Source: Macrolepiota albuminosa
Lineage: Eukaryota > Basidiomycota > Agaricomycetes > Agaricales > Agaricaceae
Direction of reading: 5' to 3'
NCBI GenBank assembly: GCA_027475525.1
Contig: JAMWFC010000044.1
Span: 1,489,340-1,553,339 of the forward strand
DNA: 64,000 nt
Below, in pieces: positions 22,901 through 33,794 of this stretch. The notes under the pieces are model-generated. The model saw only the letters and a list, made by a program, of their open reading frames with translations, was not told where the DNA came from and ran no database searches. Each line of letters opens with the position of its first letter. Position 1 is the stretch's first letter. Position numbers and translations under genes: made by a program.

Positions 22901-25900
22901 ATCAGGGTTCCATTCTTCTTCGGGATGCACAATAATGGTGCAGCTTGAGCGGTGGTGCATGGGGACCACCATTGAGCATTCAAGTAGTGATTAGTTTTAT
23001 CGCGTAGTTGCTCCTGGAGGGCGCGTGGGCAGTGCGGCAAGTGGTACTTATACTGCTTGTTCTCATCTATGAGATTAATCTCATAGTTCACCTCCCACCA
23101 TGGCAGGAGCTCCTCCTTGGTCCCATTGACCATGTCGGCAAATTCTTCTTGCCATTGCTGATGCAACTGAGGAATATCTTCCTCACAAAGGCTTGTCGCC
23201 TTCTGCTTCCCCTTCATACGCACAGGGGGAAGTACTTCCACCGTCTCTGAGGGTGGCCGAGGCGGAGGTGCATACTGCTCGCGCATTGCGAGCACTCAAT
23301 TGACACTGTCATTGGATATATGTAGTCTCAGCGGAGCACCCGCTGCCGCTGCCTTATAAGCCACGAGGCTTCTTCCCTCACGTACAAGCGAGTATGCTAC
23401 GGACACCTCGTCCAAGGCTGGCTGGCGATACGTTGGTTTGACGGTCATCCGTCTCTGGTGCGCATTTCGCGCACACATGGCTGCCACCAGCTCATTCCAC
23501 TCTTGCGGCATTTGGGGGTCGTATGCCCAGTCGTACTCCGGCAGGGGGGCTGGTTGCTCCCATAGGGACCGTGTGTCCCCCTCTCCTGAGGCTTCCGCCT
23601 CTCGGATGCTGTCTCTCAAGTCTTCCAACTTGACTCGTGAGGACGTAGGTGGACATACATCCACTGAGTCCTCCCGTTGTCTCGCCTTTCGATGGCGCTT
23701 GTCTGGAGGCTTTGCGCCTCAAACATCAGGAGCGATTATTTGCTCGTTGCTCCTCTTGGAGGCTTGATACTCCTCCTCACTCATCATTACCACGTTGTGG
23801 TCTGCGCTCAGTCCAGGCATAGCCTGCACTTCCTCCTCCACATCCTCCATGGCCGGCACTCTGCGCCAGCCAAGTCATGGAGAGTCCTTGCATTTCTCCG
23901 TAGTGCGATGACATCGCAGACGATTATCAGTGTCGTCTGCTGTAGCTTGCTCGGCTGGGATTACTTTCCCATTCACTAGCACCTGACAATGGTCAAAGTC
24001 TAATATGACTTTGTTACGCCGCATGAATGGTGTTCCCAGTATCATATCGTAGCGATCGAAGTTCGCTACATCCATGTATTCCCGGCTATGTGAGCCCAGC
24101 GTTTGGACATTTACATTTGTCCCATACTGCACCATGGCTCGGCTCCCTACGGTGCCCAGCTGTAACGCCAATGGCGTATCCAACTCCTGCATGGATATTC
24201 CGTACACATGGGCAAACTGGGGCGTTATGCCCGATGTAGTACTCCCAGAGTCCCATAGGGTCCATGCCTTGTGGCCGTCTACATCCACATACGAGACCAG
24301 GCACTCCTTGTCTGCTTGTTTCAATGTAGGGCGCTGTAAAGTGCCCTCTGCATGATGAAGAGTCACCTTCTTCATCCGAACCACGTTATTCCGTTCGGGA
24401 TCATTTGTGGACGGCCAATCCATCATTGCCGCTAGGCACTTGGAGTCGCTGTCGTGACTGTAGTACTCATTGTCGTAGACATCGTCATATACGTCCACTG
24501 TGACGTACTCCTCCCCCTCCACAACCACACTCTCAGGCTCAGTGCCCGATGCCTCCTCTGGGGGCTCCTGGTCGTTTGTGGGGTGCTCTGCCTCAGACTC
24601 AGCAGATACGTCTCCGTCACTCCCACTTGCAGCTGCAGTATGTGCAGCTTGAAGGTGGGTGTGGGGTGTATACCCCTTCCTCGGGGCTCCTGGCTTCGCA
24701 GGGCAGTTGGTGGCATAGTGGCCTGGTTGGCCACACGCAAAACAAGTCCCTGTCTGACCTGGTAGGTTGGCCAGTTTGAAGTCCGGCCTTGGTTTAGGAC
24801 GTTCTCCATCCAGCGCCCGATCTGGGCGTGGGCAGCTCTGCCCTTGGTTCGCTGCAGGGGTTCTGCATACAACAAACCGCGTGTTGCGGTCACGGTCCAA
24901 ATCGGTCTTTTTGGCCAGGAAGGTCCCCACATGCTGACCCCGTGAGGGTGTCCCACCAGGCGGTAGTCGCCTGGGTCCCCCTTTGTGTCCACTCCGATGT
25001 TCGTAGTGGTTAGCAGTCTTCAGAGACTGCTCATACCGGATGGCATATGCCACAAATTCTTCCACATCGTTGACTTCTGGGGACAATCCGTCCTCACGTA
25101 TCAAATAGCAGCGCATGTCTGCTAGAATGCCATCCAAGAACGTTTCGAGCATTGTATACCCGTCCGGGTATACTGCCATGTTCTGGGCATGGTCATTAAG
25201 GGTATCATAGAACCCTTGTACTCCCAACTTCTCGGTGTACTTGGCAGACTGGAAGTCCCGCCTTGCATCCTGGAGCGTTGAGGGGTGTACGAATTGATTG
25301 TACAGTCCTGTAAGGACTCCTTTAAATGTCCAGTCATATTGGACACGGTTGACGTGCAGTACTGCCCGTCGAAACCATCCCATGGCCTCGCCGGCCAAGA
25401 ACTCAGGAAGAACGAAGATTCGTTCTCGTTCCATATGGTCGCCTCTGTATAAGCACATGGCGAGATGGGTGCATACATCCATCGCCCAATCTTCCAGGTC
25501 ACTGAACTTGGACGCGCCTGTATAGGCGCGAATGTGCCTACTGTCTGCTTTACGCAGCTTCACTCCGTCTGGTAACCGTAAGGTTATGCCCAGGGCATCA
25601 TCGACTACTTGATGCAGACGATTGTGCATGGCTTCACGATGCATTCGAATGGCCTCCCGCTGACCCAGGAATCTAGTCGCCAAATCAGCGGCATGGGGAA
25701 GTGACTTCCCCCGTCCACCTTGCGGAGGATGTCCCGAGCCTCCTCGACTGTGGGCATAAGTGCCCTCGTCTCAAGGAATTGACCTAGGGCCGTCATCCCA
25801 GCCATTACCAGGGACATCACGTCTTGTGGCGCCATCTCGATCGAGGAAGTCTCCTCGATCATGATCGTTGCGCCACCCTGGAACTGGAGAAGCTTGCTTC

Positions 25901-27027
25901 TCCTGACCCTGCGTGACGAATTGACGACGCATCTCGTCAATGGGCTTAGTGCCCTCGAATACGATGCCCTGATTGTCGATAAGGGATTGTCCCTTAGTCC
26001 TGAGGTCGCCATTGCGCATACGTTGATACGTGACTCTGTCGCTCACCGTTTCGGCCATGGGCACGTGCGGCATCACGGATGCCTCACTCTCCACTTTGAG
26101 CACAGTACTATCGTGCCCATCCGGACCTGACATATCTGTCCTACGGTCTTGGTTACGCATGTGCGGGGGCTCCTCACGCCACCCTTGTCCTGCTGGAGTA
26201 TAAAAAGTACTCACTGGTCTTACTTCGGGCACTTCTTGCACCCATGCTAGTGCCTCCACTAGCTCGATTCCATTGTGCCGAGCATTCCTCAGACATGTGG
26301 CTCCAGGGGGTCGATACCCCCGATTGCCGTGTGGCCTTACGCTGCACATACATTTGCAGCTCCATAGTGAGCACTCTCACCATCAAATCAGTATATTTCA
26401 TACTGAATACATTGGGCACTTCGTGCCCTTGTCACCTAAGTGCTACTATATGGGCTGACGCGTAGCGCTCGAGTCGCGCTTGGGTGGTGTATTTCATCAC
26501 CTCTGGGTGCAAGTCCCAGAACACCCGCAAGCGCACGGTGTACATGGTTTTCAGCCGCTGTTCCTCTGCTCCGGCGTCGTCGTCACTTGACAACTCCATC
26601 ACCTCCTCTGGAAGCTCTACAACCTCCGGAGCTTCCTCCACTGCTGGTGTGCGCGGGAATCACTGGACGACTCCATCACCTCCTCTGGAAGCTCTACAAC
26701 CTCCGGAGCTTCCTCCACTGCTGGTGTGCGCGGGAATTGATCTTCCACGCGGTATACTTCAGGCCTTGCAGCCTCCTCCAGTACCTCTTCTAAGCGGGCT
26801 TCCGCTACTTTAGAAGGCATTGGACCCGCTGTGGACCGCCTGGTCCCACTGCTCCGGCTCGCAGGGAGGGCTCTCCCACTCTGTACTGACGACTCGGCAT
26901 CTTCTGGGGCGCCATAGGTGCCGGTTGACTGTCGGCCGTCCTGCGGGGGTCCTTTGGAAGCCAATCGGCTAGACCGTCGCGGTCCTCCTGGCAGCTGCGT
27001 AACTGGGGGTGTTAATCCCCCGGGCAT
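19985..27027 (-). pseudogene. Gag-Pol polyprotein of element B
   Basis: One frame from about ATG 27027 to the stop at 19985. Order: Pro-rich and acidic N-terminus, capsid-like Gag (about 25,680-25,030), zinc knuckle CFACGQPGHYATNC (near 24,720), retropepsin with LWDSGSTTSG (near 24,250), RT with YLDDIF (near 22,610), RNase H (WLICDASKTGIGAMYG), integrase HHCC and DDE parts (21,300-20,700), chromodomain (EWFVECIIGHRW, TWEP; about 20,170-20,030). Breaks: in-frame TGA at 26432, 25771, 23875, about 23716, 23296, 22538 and 21089; a deletion of about 10 bp at about 22,890-22,900, where A still reads LRTALDA; a small indel near 26,350; and a 77-bp duplication near 26,600. Most TGA replace CGA; the one at 21089 replaces the Trp of KPWDSIG. 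Inactive. Confidence 0.9.
26583..26736. repeat. 77-bp tandem duplication (two mismatches) in gag of element B
   Basis: The repeat period is 77 bp, with two differences near its left edge. Removing one copy puts the frame before it (from 27027) and after it (26641) back in register, so the uninterrupted Gag N-terminus is probably the real state of the locus. Confidence 0.9.
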
Positions 27028-27360
27028 CTTGTCCTGGAGGCATTGCGGACCGTCCTGCTGTGAGCTTTCAGCTCTCCGGGCCTCGCTCTCATTCCCGGCC
27101 AGGTCAGTACTCTGACCTCAGTCTCGAGCCTTGGGTCTTACCTGACCCGCATTGGACGCTGACACGTCCTGGGTGTCTGCTGGGTCTCCCCGTAGGTCGT
27201 GGGCATTGCGTCCGCCGTCAGTGGGCGCTGCAAGTATGGGATTACTCATCGATCCTCTGTTTGAAATTTGCATGGTGTGGCTGTGTGAGAAGCTTGAGAA
27301 GCTGATAGAGTTCTGTCAACGAACTCAACAACTGACGTTGGATGCTAGGCAATAGATCCT

Positions 27361-27380
27361 AGCTGGCAGATTCAAAAAAA
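27361..27380 (-). promoter_or_regulatory. Region next to 5' LTR of element B (primer-binding site not canonical)
   Basis: On the coding strand the LTR end is followed by a run of T and then TGAATCTGCCAGCT, with no TGG start complementary to a tRNA CCA end. Element A also has a T-run here, followed by TGAACCTTTC. The primer is undetermined; it could be an internal tRNA fragment or self-priming. Confidence 0.35.
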
Positions 27381-27614
27381 TGTAACGAAGTTACAGGAAG
27401 TTGTGAGCTTAATGTTCACACTGCACAGAATCAGACCAGTCCGGTCTATTGACTATGTAGTACAAACACAAAATAAGCTGCTTTGTAAGCAGCAGGTAAA
27501 ACTAATTATATACTAATGTAAATAATATTATATTATAATAAATATAATATAATATTTACTATTATACAGTAAGTAAAGCTATGTGGCCAACGCCACATAG
27601 CGGACTACGCTACA
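27381..27614 (-). repeat. 5' LTR of element B
   Basis: 234 bp, TGTAACGAAG...GACTACGCTACA, followed by the target duplication ACATG. Contains an AT-rich block (TATATACTAATG...TATTATAATAAATATAAT) that could hold promoter or poly(A) signals; no single TATA box can be singled out. Confidence 0.95.
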
Positions 27615-27619
27615 ACATG

Positions 27620-27807
27620 CCTAGTATAGTTTTCAGATTAATAGATATAAATTGTGTCTGCTACTAACTTTTAAGTGATATCACCATCACATCACATCAT
27701 ACCTATACTAGACCTCTCAACCTTACTGCCCACTTATTTCAGACCTCCTGGCATGCTCTGCTCATTCTAACCCTCTTTTGAGACCTCTATGCCACCTCTT
27801 GGTCTGT
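27620..27807. other. Short unassigned sequence between element B and Tc1/mariner
   Basis: No open frame. It may be the first part of the decayed LTR that resumes at 29573 on the other side of the Tc1/mariner element, but identity is too low to be sure. Confidence 0.35.
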
Positions 27808-28169
27808 TACACTGGCTCAAAAAACTGCTCCAATGTTTGGCCTTTTGAGAAAGATTTACATGGTGTGCAACAATTACCTAAGCAGAAAATTGTAGAAAAT
27901 CACATGACATACAACTGCATCCTGGCTTGATAATGATGTATAGATCATGTGATTTGGACAAGAACTTGCTTATTAATAAATCAAACAAAATATTCAATTA
28001 TTGGGGCAGTTTTTTGACTCACTTTAATTTTCATATTTTTTCAATACTTTTCAGCAGTAAAAGATGGAAACATCTTGTGGGAAGTATAAACAATGTCATG
28101 TGACCTTGTTTGTACTAATTTGACATGTTCAACCTCAATCAATCATCTTCTTGACACTCTACCACCATC

Positions 28170-29333
28170 ATGCAACCTGTTTCTGCTGTCAATCTCTTTT
28201 TTGTTGCTTCTCTCCTCAATGAGAAGTATTTTCAGCATCAAATCCAAGCAAAAACTGGCCTGGAAAAGGGCACTGTGGGGAGGATCAGCAAAGAACTGGA
28301 GAGCAACAAAGAGATACATCCTGGAGGTCGTCCTTCCAAGCATACAGCTTGTGACAAACAGTCTATTATTTGTCAAATTACTACTGGGAAGCTGGATAAT
28401 GCTGTTCAAGCTACACAGTTTATTAATTCTGTTATCTCCAGTCGTGTCAATCCTCAGACAGTCAGGAATGAATTGAAGGAGGCAGGTTTTTGCTCAGCAA
28501 CAAAGAAGAAAGTTCCTATGCTCAAGGCTGCTCACCTTGCAGACCAGCTCAAGTTTGCTCAGTATTATGAAAACTGGACAGTGGAGGATTGAAAAAGTGT
28601 TTTGTGGAGTGATGAGACAAAGATTAATATATCATGAAAACTGGACAGTAGAGAATTGAAAAAGTGTTTTGTGGAGTGATGAGACAAAGATTAATTGAAT
28701 TAGATTAGATGGGAAGGTATATGTGTGGAAAATTGAAAAAGTGTTTTGTGGAGTGATGAGACAAAGATTAATTGAATTAGATTAGATGGGAAGGTATATG
28801 TGTGGAAAATTCCAGAAAAACTACTATCTGACTGCATCACTACACCAACTGTCAAGCATGGAGGAGGAAACAATTTAATGGTATAGAGCTGCATGGGTTG
28901 GAAAAGAGTAGAAAAGCTTATAGAAGTTTAGGGAAAGATAAATGCTGCACAGTATTGTGAGATGTTAGATGAGAGAGTGGTAGAAAGTTTTGAGAAGTTG
29001 AAAATGGAGGAGAAAGAACAATATTTTTAGCAGGACAATGACCCAAAACACACTTCCAAACAGGCAATAACCTGGTTTTCTAATAACAACATCATTGTGA
29101 TATCCTGGCCTGCCCAATTCCCTGACATCAATCTCATTGAACACCTCGAAGTTTACATCAAGTGCAAACTTTTGCAATATGAGGTACTCCTTAAAGAAGT
29201 GCATGAGTTGTGGAAGAGATTGGTCAAGAAGTGGAATGAAATACCATCAGAGGTATGCCAAAGCCTTATAGAGAGCATGCCTAGAAGGATTAAAGCAGTT
29301 ATAAAGGCAAATGGAGGCCATACCAAGTACTAG
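28170..29333 (+). pseudogene. Tc1/mariner transposase 1, inactivated
   Basis: The frame opens at ATG 28170 with a helix-turn-helix DNA-binding part (IQAKTGLEKGTVGRISKEL, then GGRPSK), followed by a second HTH-like part. It stops at 28592. The catalytic region continues in pieces: VLWSDETKIN (first Asp, near 28,610), QDNDPKHTSK (second Asp, near 29,040) and FPDINLIEHLE (final acidic residue, near 29,130), which is the DDE order of Tc1-like transposases. It ends in a basic tail at 29333. Two overlapping direct duplications at 28567-28807 and several stops break it. It would cut and paste the element at TA sites if intact. Confidence 0.85.
28567..28811. repeat. Two overlapping direct duplications (67-bp and 77-bp periods)
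   Basis: 28567-28633 recurs at 28634-28700 with a few mismatches (67-bp period). 28654-28730 recurs exactly at 28731-28807 (77-bp period, four more bases of homology follow). The catalytic segment VLWSDET is therefore present three times. Confidence 0.9.
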
Positions 29334-29572
29334 ATATAAAAATTAGAGTAAATTAGAGTAGGTCAAAAAACTGCCCCAATGATTGAATATTTTGTTTGAT
29401 TTATTAATAGGCAAGTTCTTGTCCAAATCACATGGTCTATACATCATTATTAAGCCAGGATGCAGTTGTATGTCATGTGATTTTCTACAATTTTCTGCTT
29501 AGGTAATTGTTGCACACCATGTGAATCTTTCCAAAAAGGCCAAACATTGGGGCAGTTTTTTGAGCCAGTGTA

Positions 29573-30165
29573 TATCAATATATAAGTGAATTTGCTCTCA
29601 TCATCAGTTATCATGTATAAAAGGCCAATGCTGATCATGTCAATTATCCAGGCTGTCCATATAATCTATTAGGTATACAGTTGTTCATCTGCTTTGCCAC
29701 CACCTATAGAGTTTCAGACCTTATTTCCATTAGATATATAATTACTCATCTCCTCTACTGCTGCCTATAGAGTTCCAGCATCATGATAGATACCCAGAAG
29801 AAATGTCTATAGTATATAAAACTATAAATAGCTCAGATGTATTTAATTGTTACTATATTTCTTCTCTATGCTTGTTCTTTCTGTCTTCTTTTGTCCTTGC
29901 CTCTGTAAATACTTGTCTAGCACATACTATACTACTTCAAACAAACTCTAGTCTTTCCTGAAATCAACCTCTACTTATCTTGAATCCAAAAACTCTGGAG
30001 CAAGCTCTTAAACTCTGAACTTGCTCATTTTGATGTATAGTATCCTGAAACACATTTTGGAGCATTCTGACATCTGAGTACATGTAGTTTGGCAGTCAAG
30101 TCTGCCTTGTAATGGCTTTGGTAATTAAAATGCCCTGAGTTAGCAGACTCTGACAAGAGACAGTT
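29573..30165 (+). mobile_element. Decayed LTR, element-G family
   Basis: The right part (about 30,060-30,163) matches the end of the solo LTR at 8846-9678: GTCAAGTCTGCCTTGTAATGG corresponds to the GTCCGCCTTGTAAGGG stretch there, and both end in ...CTGACA. The left part is too mutated to delimit. It is AT-shifted like the other old relics here. Confidence 0.45.
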
Positions 30166-31247
30166 TGTACTATGCTCCTATGTGCTGTTTTTCAACCTGG
30201 ACACTATTTTCACCTCTTAGCTCATGAAAGTAGCTTGTTAGTATAAACACAGTTATTCAACCATCAATTCCAATTAGTACTGGTTGGTGCAACTACCAAC
30301 ATGCATAAATAATTCTTTCATTTGATTTCAGGACTTGAACAACAATAGAAACTCAAAAACTACACATTGTACTAACATAATTCAAATATACTATTGACTC
30401 ACCCTCAGTCTTCATATACTTGACTGAGGAGGGTATGTAGATCTGTGAATAGATATATATGTGTGTCTGGATCTATATTAAGGGTAATAGGCAATTAACA
30501 ATATGAAGATGAAAGATATAATTTGACACTCTCTATCATCAAACTTATGGCACCTAGTACAGCAGCCTCACATCATTCCATCAGCATCCAGCATTAGCTA
30601 CCATGTATGCCAGTGAAAGTGTTGAATTTTTCAATCAAACAAAGCTACTCGAGTGGACCTGTTCTATTACATGTGCACAGTGTGTGTACCCTTGTATTCC
30701 AGAGGTTCTATGATTACATGCATTTGATGAGGTGTACCAACTGGTTTATAGCAACAGCTTATAGGATTTCCTCCTTTGTTATCTTGCTTCAGTCTGAATA
30801 GACAGTGCTCATCGGCAAGTCTAGCATGTCGGAAGTGTAGAGACGAAGTGTTTAGTAGACATGCCAACACATCAATAGTACTTGCAGAATTATTACTGCA
30901 GTGTGGGGTAGATCCAGTAAAAGTAGATTTCATTTCACATGTGTGGTGCGCTGTACGTCAGGCCTCATGCATTATTGCGCCACACAGCAAGGTCGTGTCT
31001 TCCCAAATCGCTTCCCTGATTGATAAGACACGTTTGGCCTGAAACATATGAGCAAAAATCATTAATCAGGTGGACAGTCAATCAAATTGATTCACAGCAG
31101 TATAAAAGAAAGTACAGTAAATGATGTGATGACATTCGCGATCAATCAAGTTCACGGGAACAAATAAGATTTTAATAGAATATGATCTTCAAGTTGGAAC
31201 AATCATAATGAAGGGTACAGTCATTATGCCACGCGTCCCAAACATTG
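30166..31247. other. Intergenic region downstream of the SRPK-like gene
   Basis: No gene recognised. The frames present are short and match no family. The 3' part (about 31,050-31,247) probably includes the 3' untranslated region of the kinase gene on the minus strand. Confidence 0.5.
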
Positions 31248-32720
31248 CTAAGAGTCAATCGTTTGTTTCAAAATCCAAGGATCAGAAAGCAGTTCCGACG
31301 CAGAAGCTCGCGTCTCTTGCTTCCACATTATTGTCTTTCTAACAAAAGCAAGGAACATTTCTGCATTGTTGGAGGACATTTCTCGTCCTTTCTTACTCAT
31401 AAACGACGCAAGGAACGACTCGAGAGTCTCGTTTGTAATCTCCCCTTTGGGCGTCCCATCCTCATGAAAGAACTTGAGCGCGTGTGAGCCCGACTGGTCC
31501 AGTAGTTCTCGAGGAGGGGGTCCGAGGATCGTAACCATCCGAGCAAGCTGGTTGCTGTCACCAGTCTCCTCATCGGTATTGCCACCTGAACTGCTTCTTC
31601 GGGAGAAGAGGAAGTTGCCGAACATCAGGCTCCAAACCTATGCCAACAGATTAGACTGTAATTATGGATTACTATGCCGAAACAAACCATGCAGCCCAAG
31701 TTCCAAATGTCCACCGGTGTGCCCCATGGGACACAAAGAAAGACCTCTGGTGCTCTAAAAGGAGCAGGCTGGATGAGCCCTGTATAAGAATCGCTCCCGG
31801 TACGTGCTTCACCGAGATCGCATAGAACGAACGGGTCTTCGGAACTCAACCAGCGACTTGGAGGTCCCAAATAATCTCGTGATTCAAAAATGGCAGTACT
31901 TTCAGTCACTCTCCTGCGGCTAGGACGCTTAATTTCGACTTCCTCAGTCTGCTTGAGAAGTGAGTCATCGCCAATGCGGAGGAGAATATTCTTTATTTGT
32001 ATGTCTGGCGTCAGGTACAAGTTAGAGGATAGAGACAAAGATAAAGAAATTCTCACCTGCATGGACGACCTGGGCGCTGTGAACGAATTCTAGAGCGCTT
32101 AACATATCCCGAGCTAACAATCTAATGTATGAAGTGGGAAGATTGCCTGGATACACATGAAGAAGCAATTCCATAGTGAGACCAAGAGGCTCGTGCATAA
32201 GGAAAGGGTAGTTGCGGTCCCCCATTGTTAGTTCAAAGTGGTCTAATGCGCTCCGGACGTAGTGCTGTCCTCTCATCGTATTGGTTGCTGCAGCCTTGGA
32301 TAAAGCTTCGTATGCCTTCACTTCTCTTTCGACGGAAGGATAGTCGCAGACCAAAGACTTCATGCAGACGTAATCGGCGGTACTGTCAATATTTAATCGG
32401 TTTGGCAGTCAACAAGTAACGAGACGGAGAACTAACTCGAGATCCCAACACATCCAAAAGGTAGACGTGGTCCCATAACCAACTTTGTAGAGGACTTGGT
32501 ATCTTGAATGAATCACATCACCAATTTGAACTGGATAGAACGATTGAGGTGTGTACCAATCCCAACACTCTTCCTCGATCGTCTCTGAGATAGGAATATG
32601 CTTGAAGCCAGTGGTTGGAGTCGGACGTGGAGCTGAAACTCTGGAATGGAATTGCGCACTGGTACGAGGACCTATCAATCTCAAGGATCTGAGGAAATTC
32701 ATTGTGCGGCGAAGGAACAT
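31248..32720 (-). CDS. SRPK-like serine/threonine protein kinase (438 aa, four exons)
   Basis: Exons 32720-32437, 32382-32057, 32004-31688 and 31637-31248; the three introns (54, 52, 50 bp) have GT...AG ends and the exons join in phase to 439 codons. Kinase landmarks in order: glycine loop VGYGTTSTFW, ATP-site Lys in VCMKSL, helix-C Glu in EREVKAYEAL, catalytic loop HADIQIKNIL (HxD with Ala, as SRPKs have Thr), DLGEA in place of DFG, FRAPEVFL, and DIWNLGCMVW. SRPKs phosphorylate Ser/Arg-rich proteins such as splicing factors; mushroom genomes hold many small SRPK-like genes whose substrates are unknown. The first ATG opens a short basic N-terminus with no kinase insert. No defects seen: this is a host gene, not transposon sequence. 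Confidence 0.88.
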
Positions 32721-33794
32721 GATCCTGAGTAAGAAGGCTTAAGAGATGGATAGACGAACAAAGAAATTGTTTAATGCCTGGCAGGGTTGGCAAGGATTTG
32801 AACACCGAAAATAATCGAACCACCACCGAAATCTGCACCCACAAACTCAGGTCCGCAAATGGATGTAGAAAGGTATAGATGGTATTCTTACTTGGAGACA
32901 GGTTTTGATGAATACAATTTTTGGGCATCCGATGACTGAATTGCTTGGTCAGTTTTCCTACATGTACATGTCGAAGGGCTCAACGTTTCTTGGGATAAAC
33001 TTCGGACGGATGAGAGAATTAATTTGTTCAGGGATGGTTCGCTAAAATTATTTCACAAGGATCCATCCTGAATTGCGTCGATTTCTTTGTTTTTCATCCG
33101 ACCGTTGTATATGTAACGGTGAACGTCGTCAGACTCATCTTGTTCCCCTTCTTCTCAGAACACTCGGAATCTAATAAACCAGTATTTGTTGCTCTACATT
33201 CACTGATCTGTCTCCTCATTTGTCCTAAATCATCACATTCACCTTCCATTCGAAGGCTCTTTTATTATTATTATTAATTATTGTTCTGTTTTGGTGAATG
33301 ACTCGCAGGATACGTGTTCCTTTTTGAAATGTATCCGAAGGTTTTGTTTTGTATGTCTTTTACCTCTACCTCTTGTTCTTAGCCACAGAGTGTTTGAAAT
33401 CATTCGCATGACAGTCAGAGATCGTGATCTTCAGTGCGCGCATCAATCTCTAGAAAGCTCTTTCCTCGTCTGACCATGCTCTAGATATATTGAGTCTTGT
33501 TTACACCTTTACGGATATTTTATGTGCCTTGCGCATTTTGTTATTCTCTTTTTTTTTCTTCCTTGACACCACAAGCAAACAAAGGACTAGAAGATGAGTG
33601 GAACAAAAGGTACCTTGATGATGATCTTGCCAGATTTGGCCTTCATGATCAAGCAATCCTTCAGAGGTTCATCGCTACTATATAAGCCGATGACTCGGCG
33701 GTATCTCAGAATCAAGCTGTGCAGTTCAGTAGACATAATCATGATGCTTCATAGCAGGTGTGTATGTTATGGAAAGAATTGAGTTGTATCGGGC
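32721..33794. other. Intergenic region between the two kinase genes
   Basis: Holds the promoter of the SRPK-like gene (right of 32720) and the 3' end of the next gene. No recognisable coding sequence; T-rich and A-rich tracts near 33,260-33,290 and 33,540-33,570 are the only notable features. Confidence 0.55.

Larger units (their letters stand above)
16321..27614 (-). mobile_element. Complete chromodomain Ty3/gypsy retrotransposon B (11.3 kb)
   Basis: LTRs at 27381-27614 (5') and 16321-16631 (3') are flanked by a perfect 5-bp duplication, ACATG (16316-16320 and 27615-27619). LTR ends are TG...CA. Minus-strand internal order: leader, gag-protease-RT-RNase H-integrase-chromodomain in one frame, then a long accessory ORF, then a G-rich polypurine tract next to the 3' LTR. 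Gag-pol fused in one frame plus a chromodomain places it among the chromoviruses. Stops and frameshifts make this copy non-autonomous. Confidence 0.95.
27810..29570 (+). mobile_element. Tc1/mariner-type DNA transposon 1
   Basis: 1,761 bp starting CACTGGCTCAAAAAACTG and ending with its inverted copy, flanked by TA on each side (27808-27809, 29571-29572). The inverted terminal arms are long (about 215 bp, more than 90 percent identical by eye). Within each arm the outer motif CTCAAAAAACTG recurs at the inner end in inverted orientation. The single transposase gene is broken. Confidence 0.95.

Noticed and set aside
19985..27027. Reassignment of TGA to tryptophan, suggested by repeated TGA in conserved pol positions.
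   Set aside because: TGG is still used for most conserved Trp, most TGA sites fit CGA (Arg), TAG and TAA also occur, and the two host kinase genes contain no internal TGA. CpG decay explains it.
30607..31042. Small plus-strand frames as host genes downstream of the SRPK-like kinase.
   Set aside because: Short, no domain, no convincing start context or introns.
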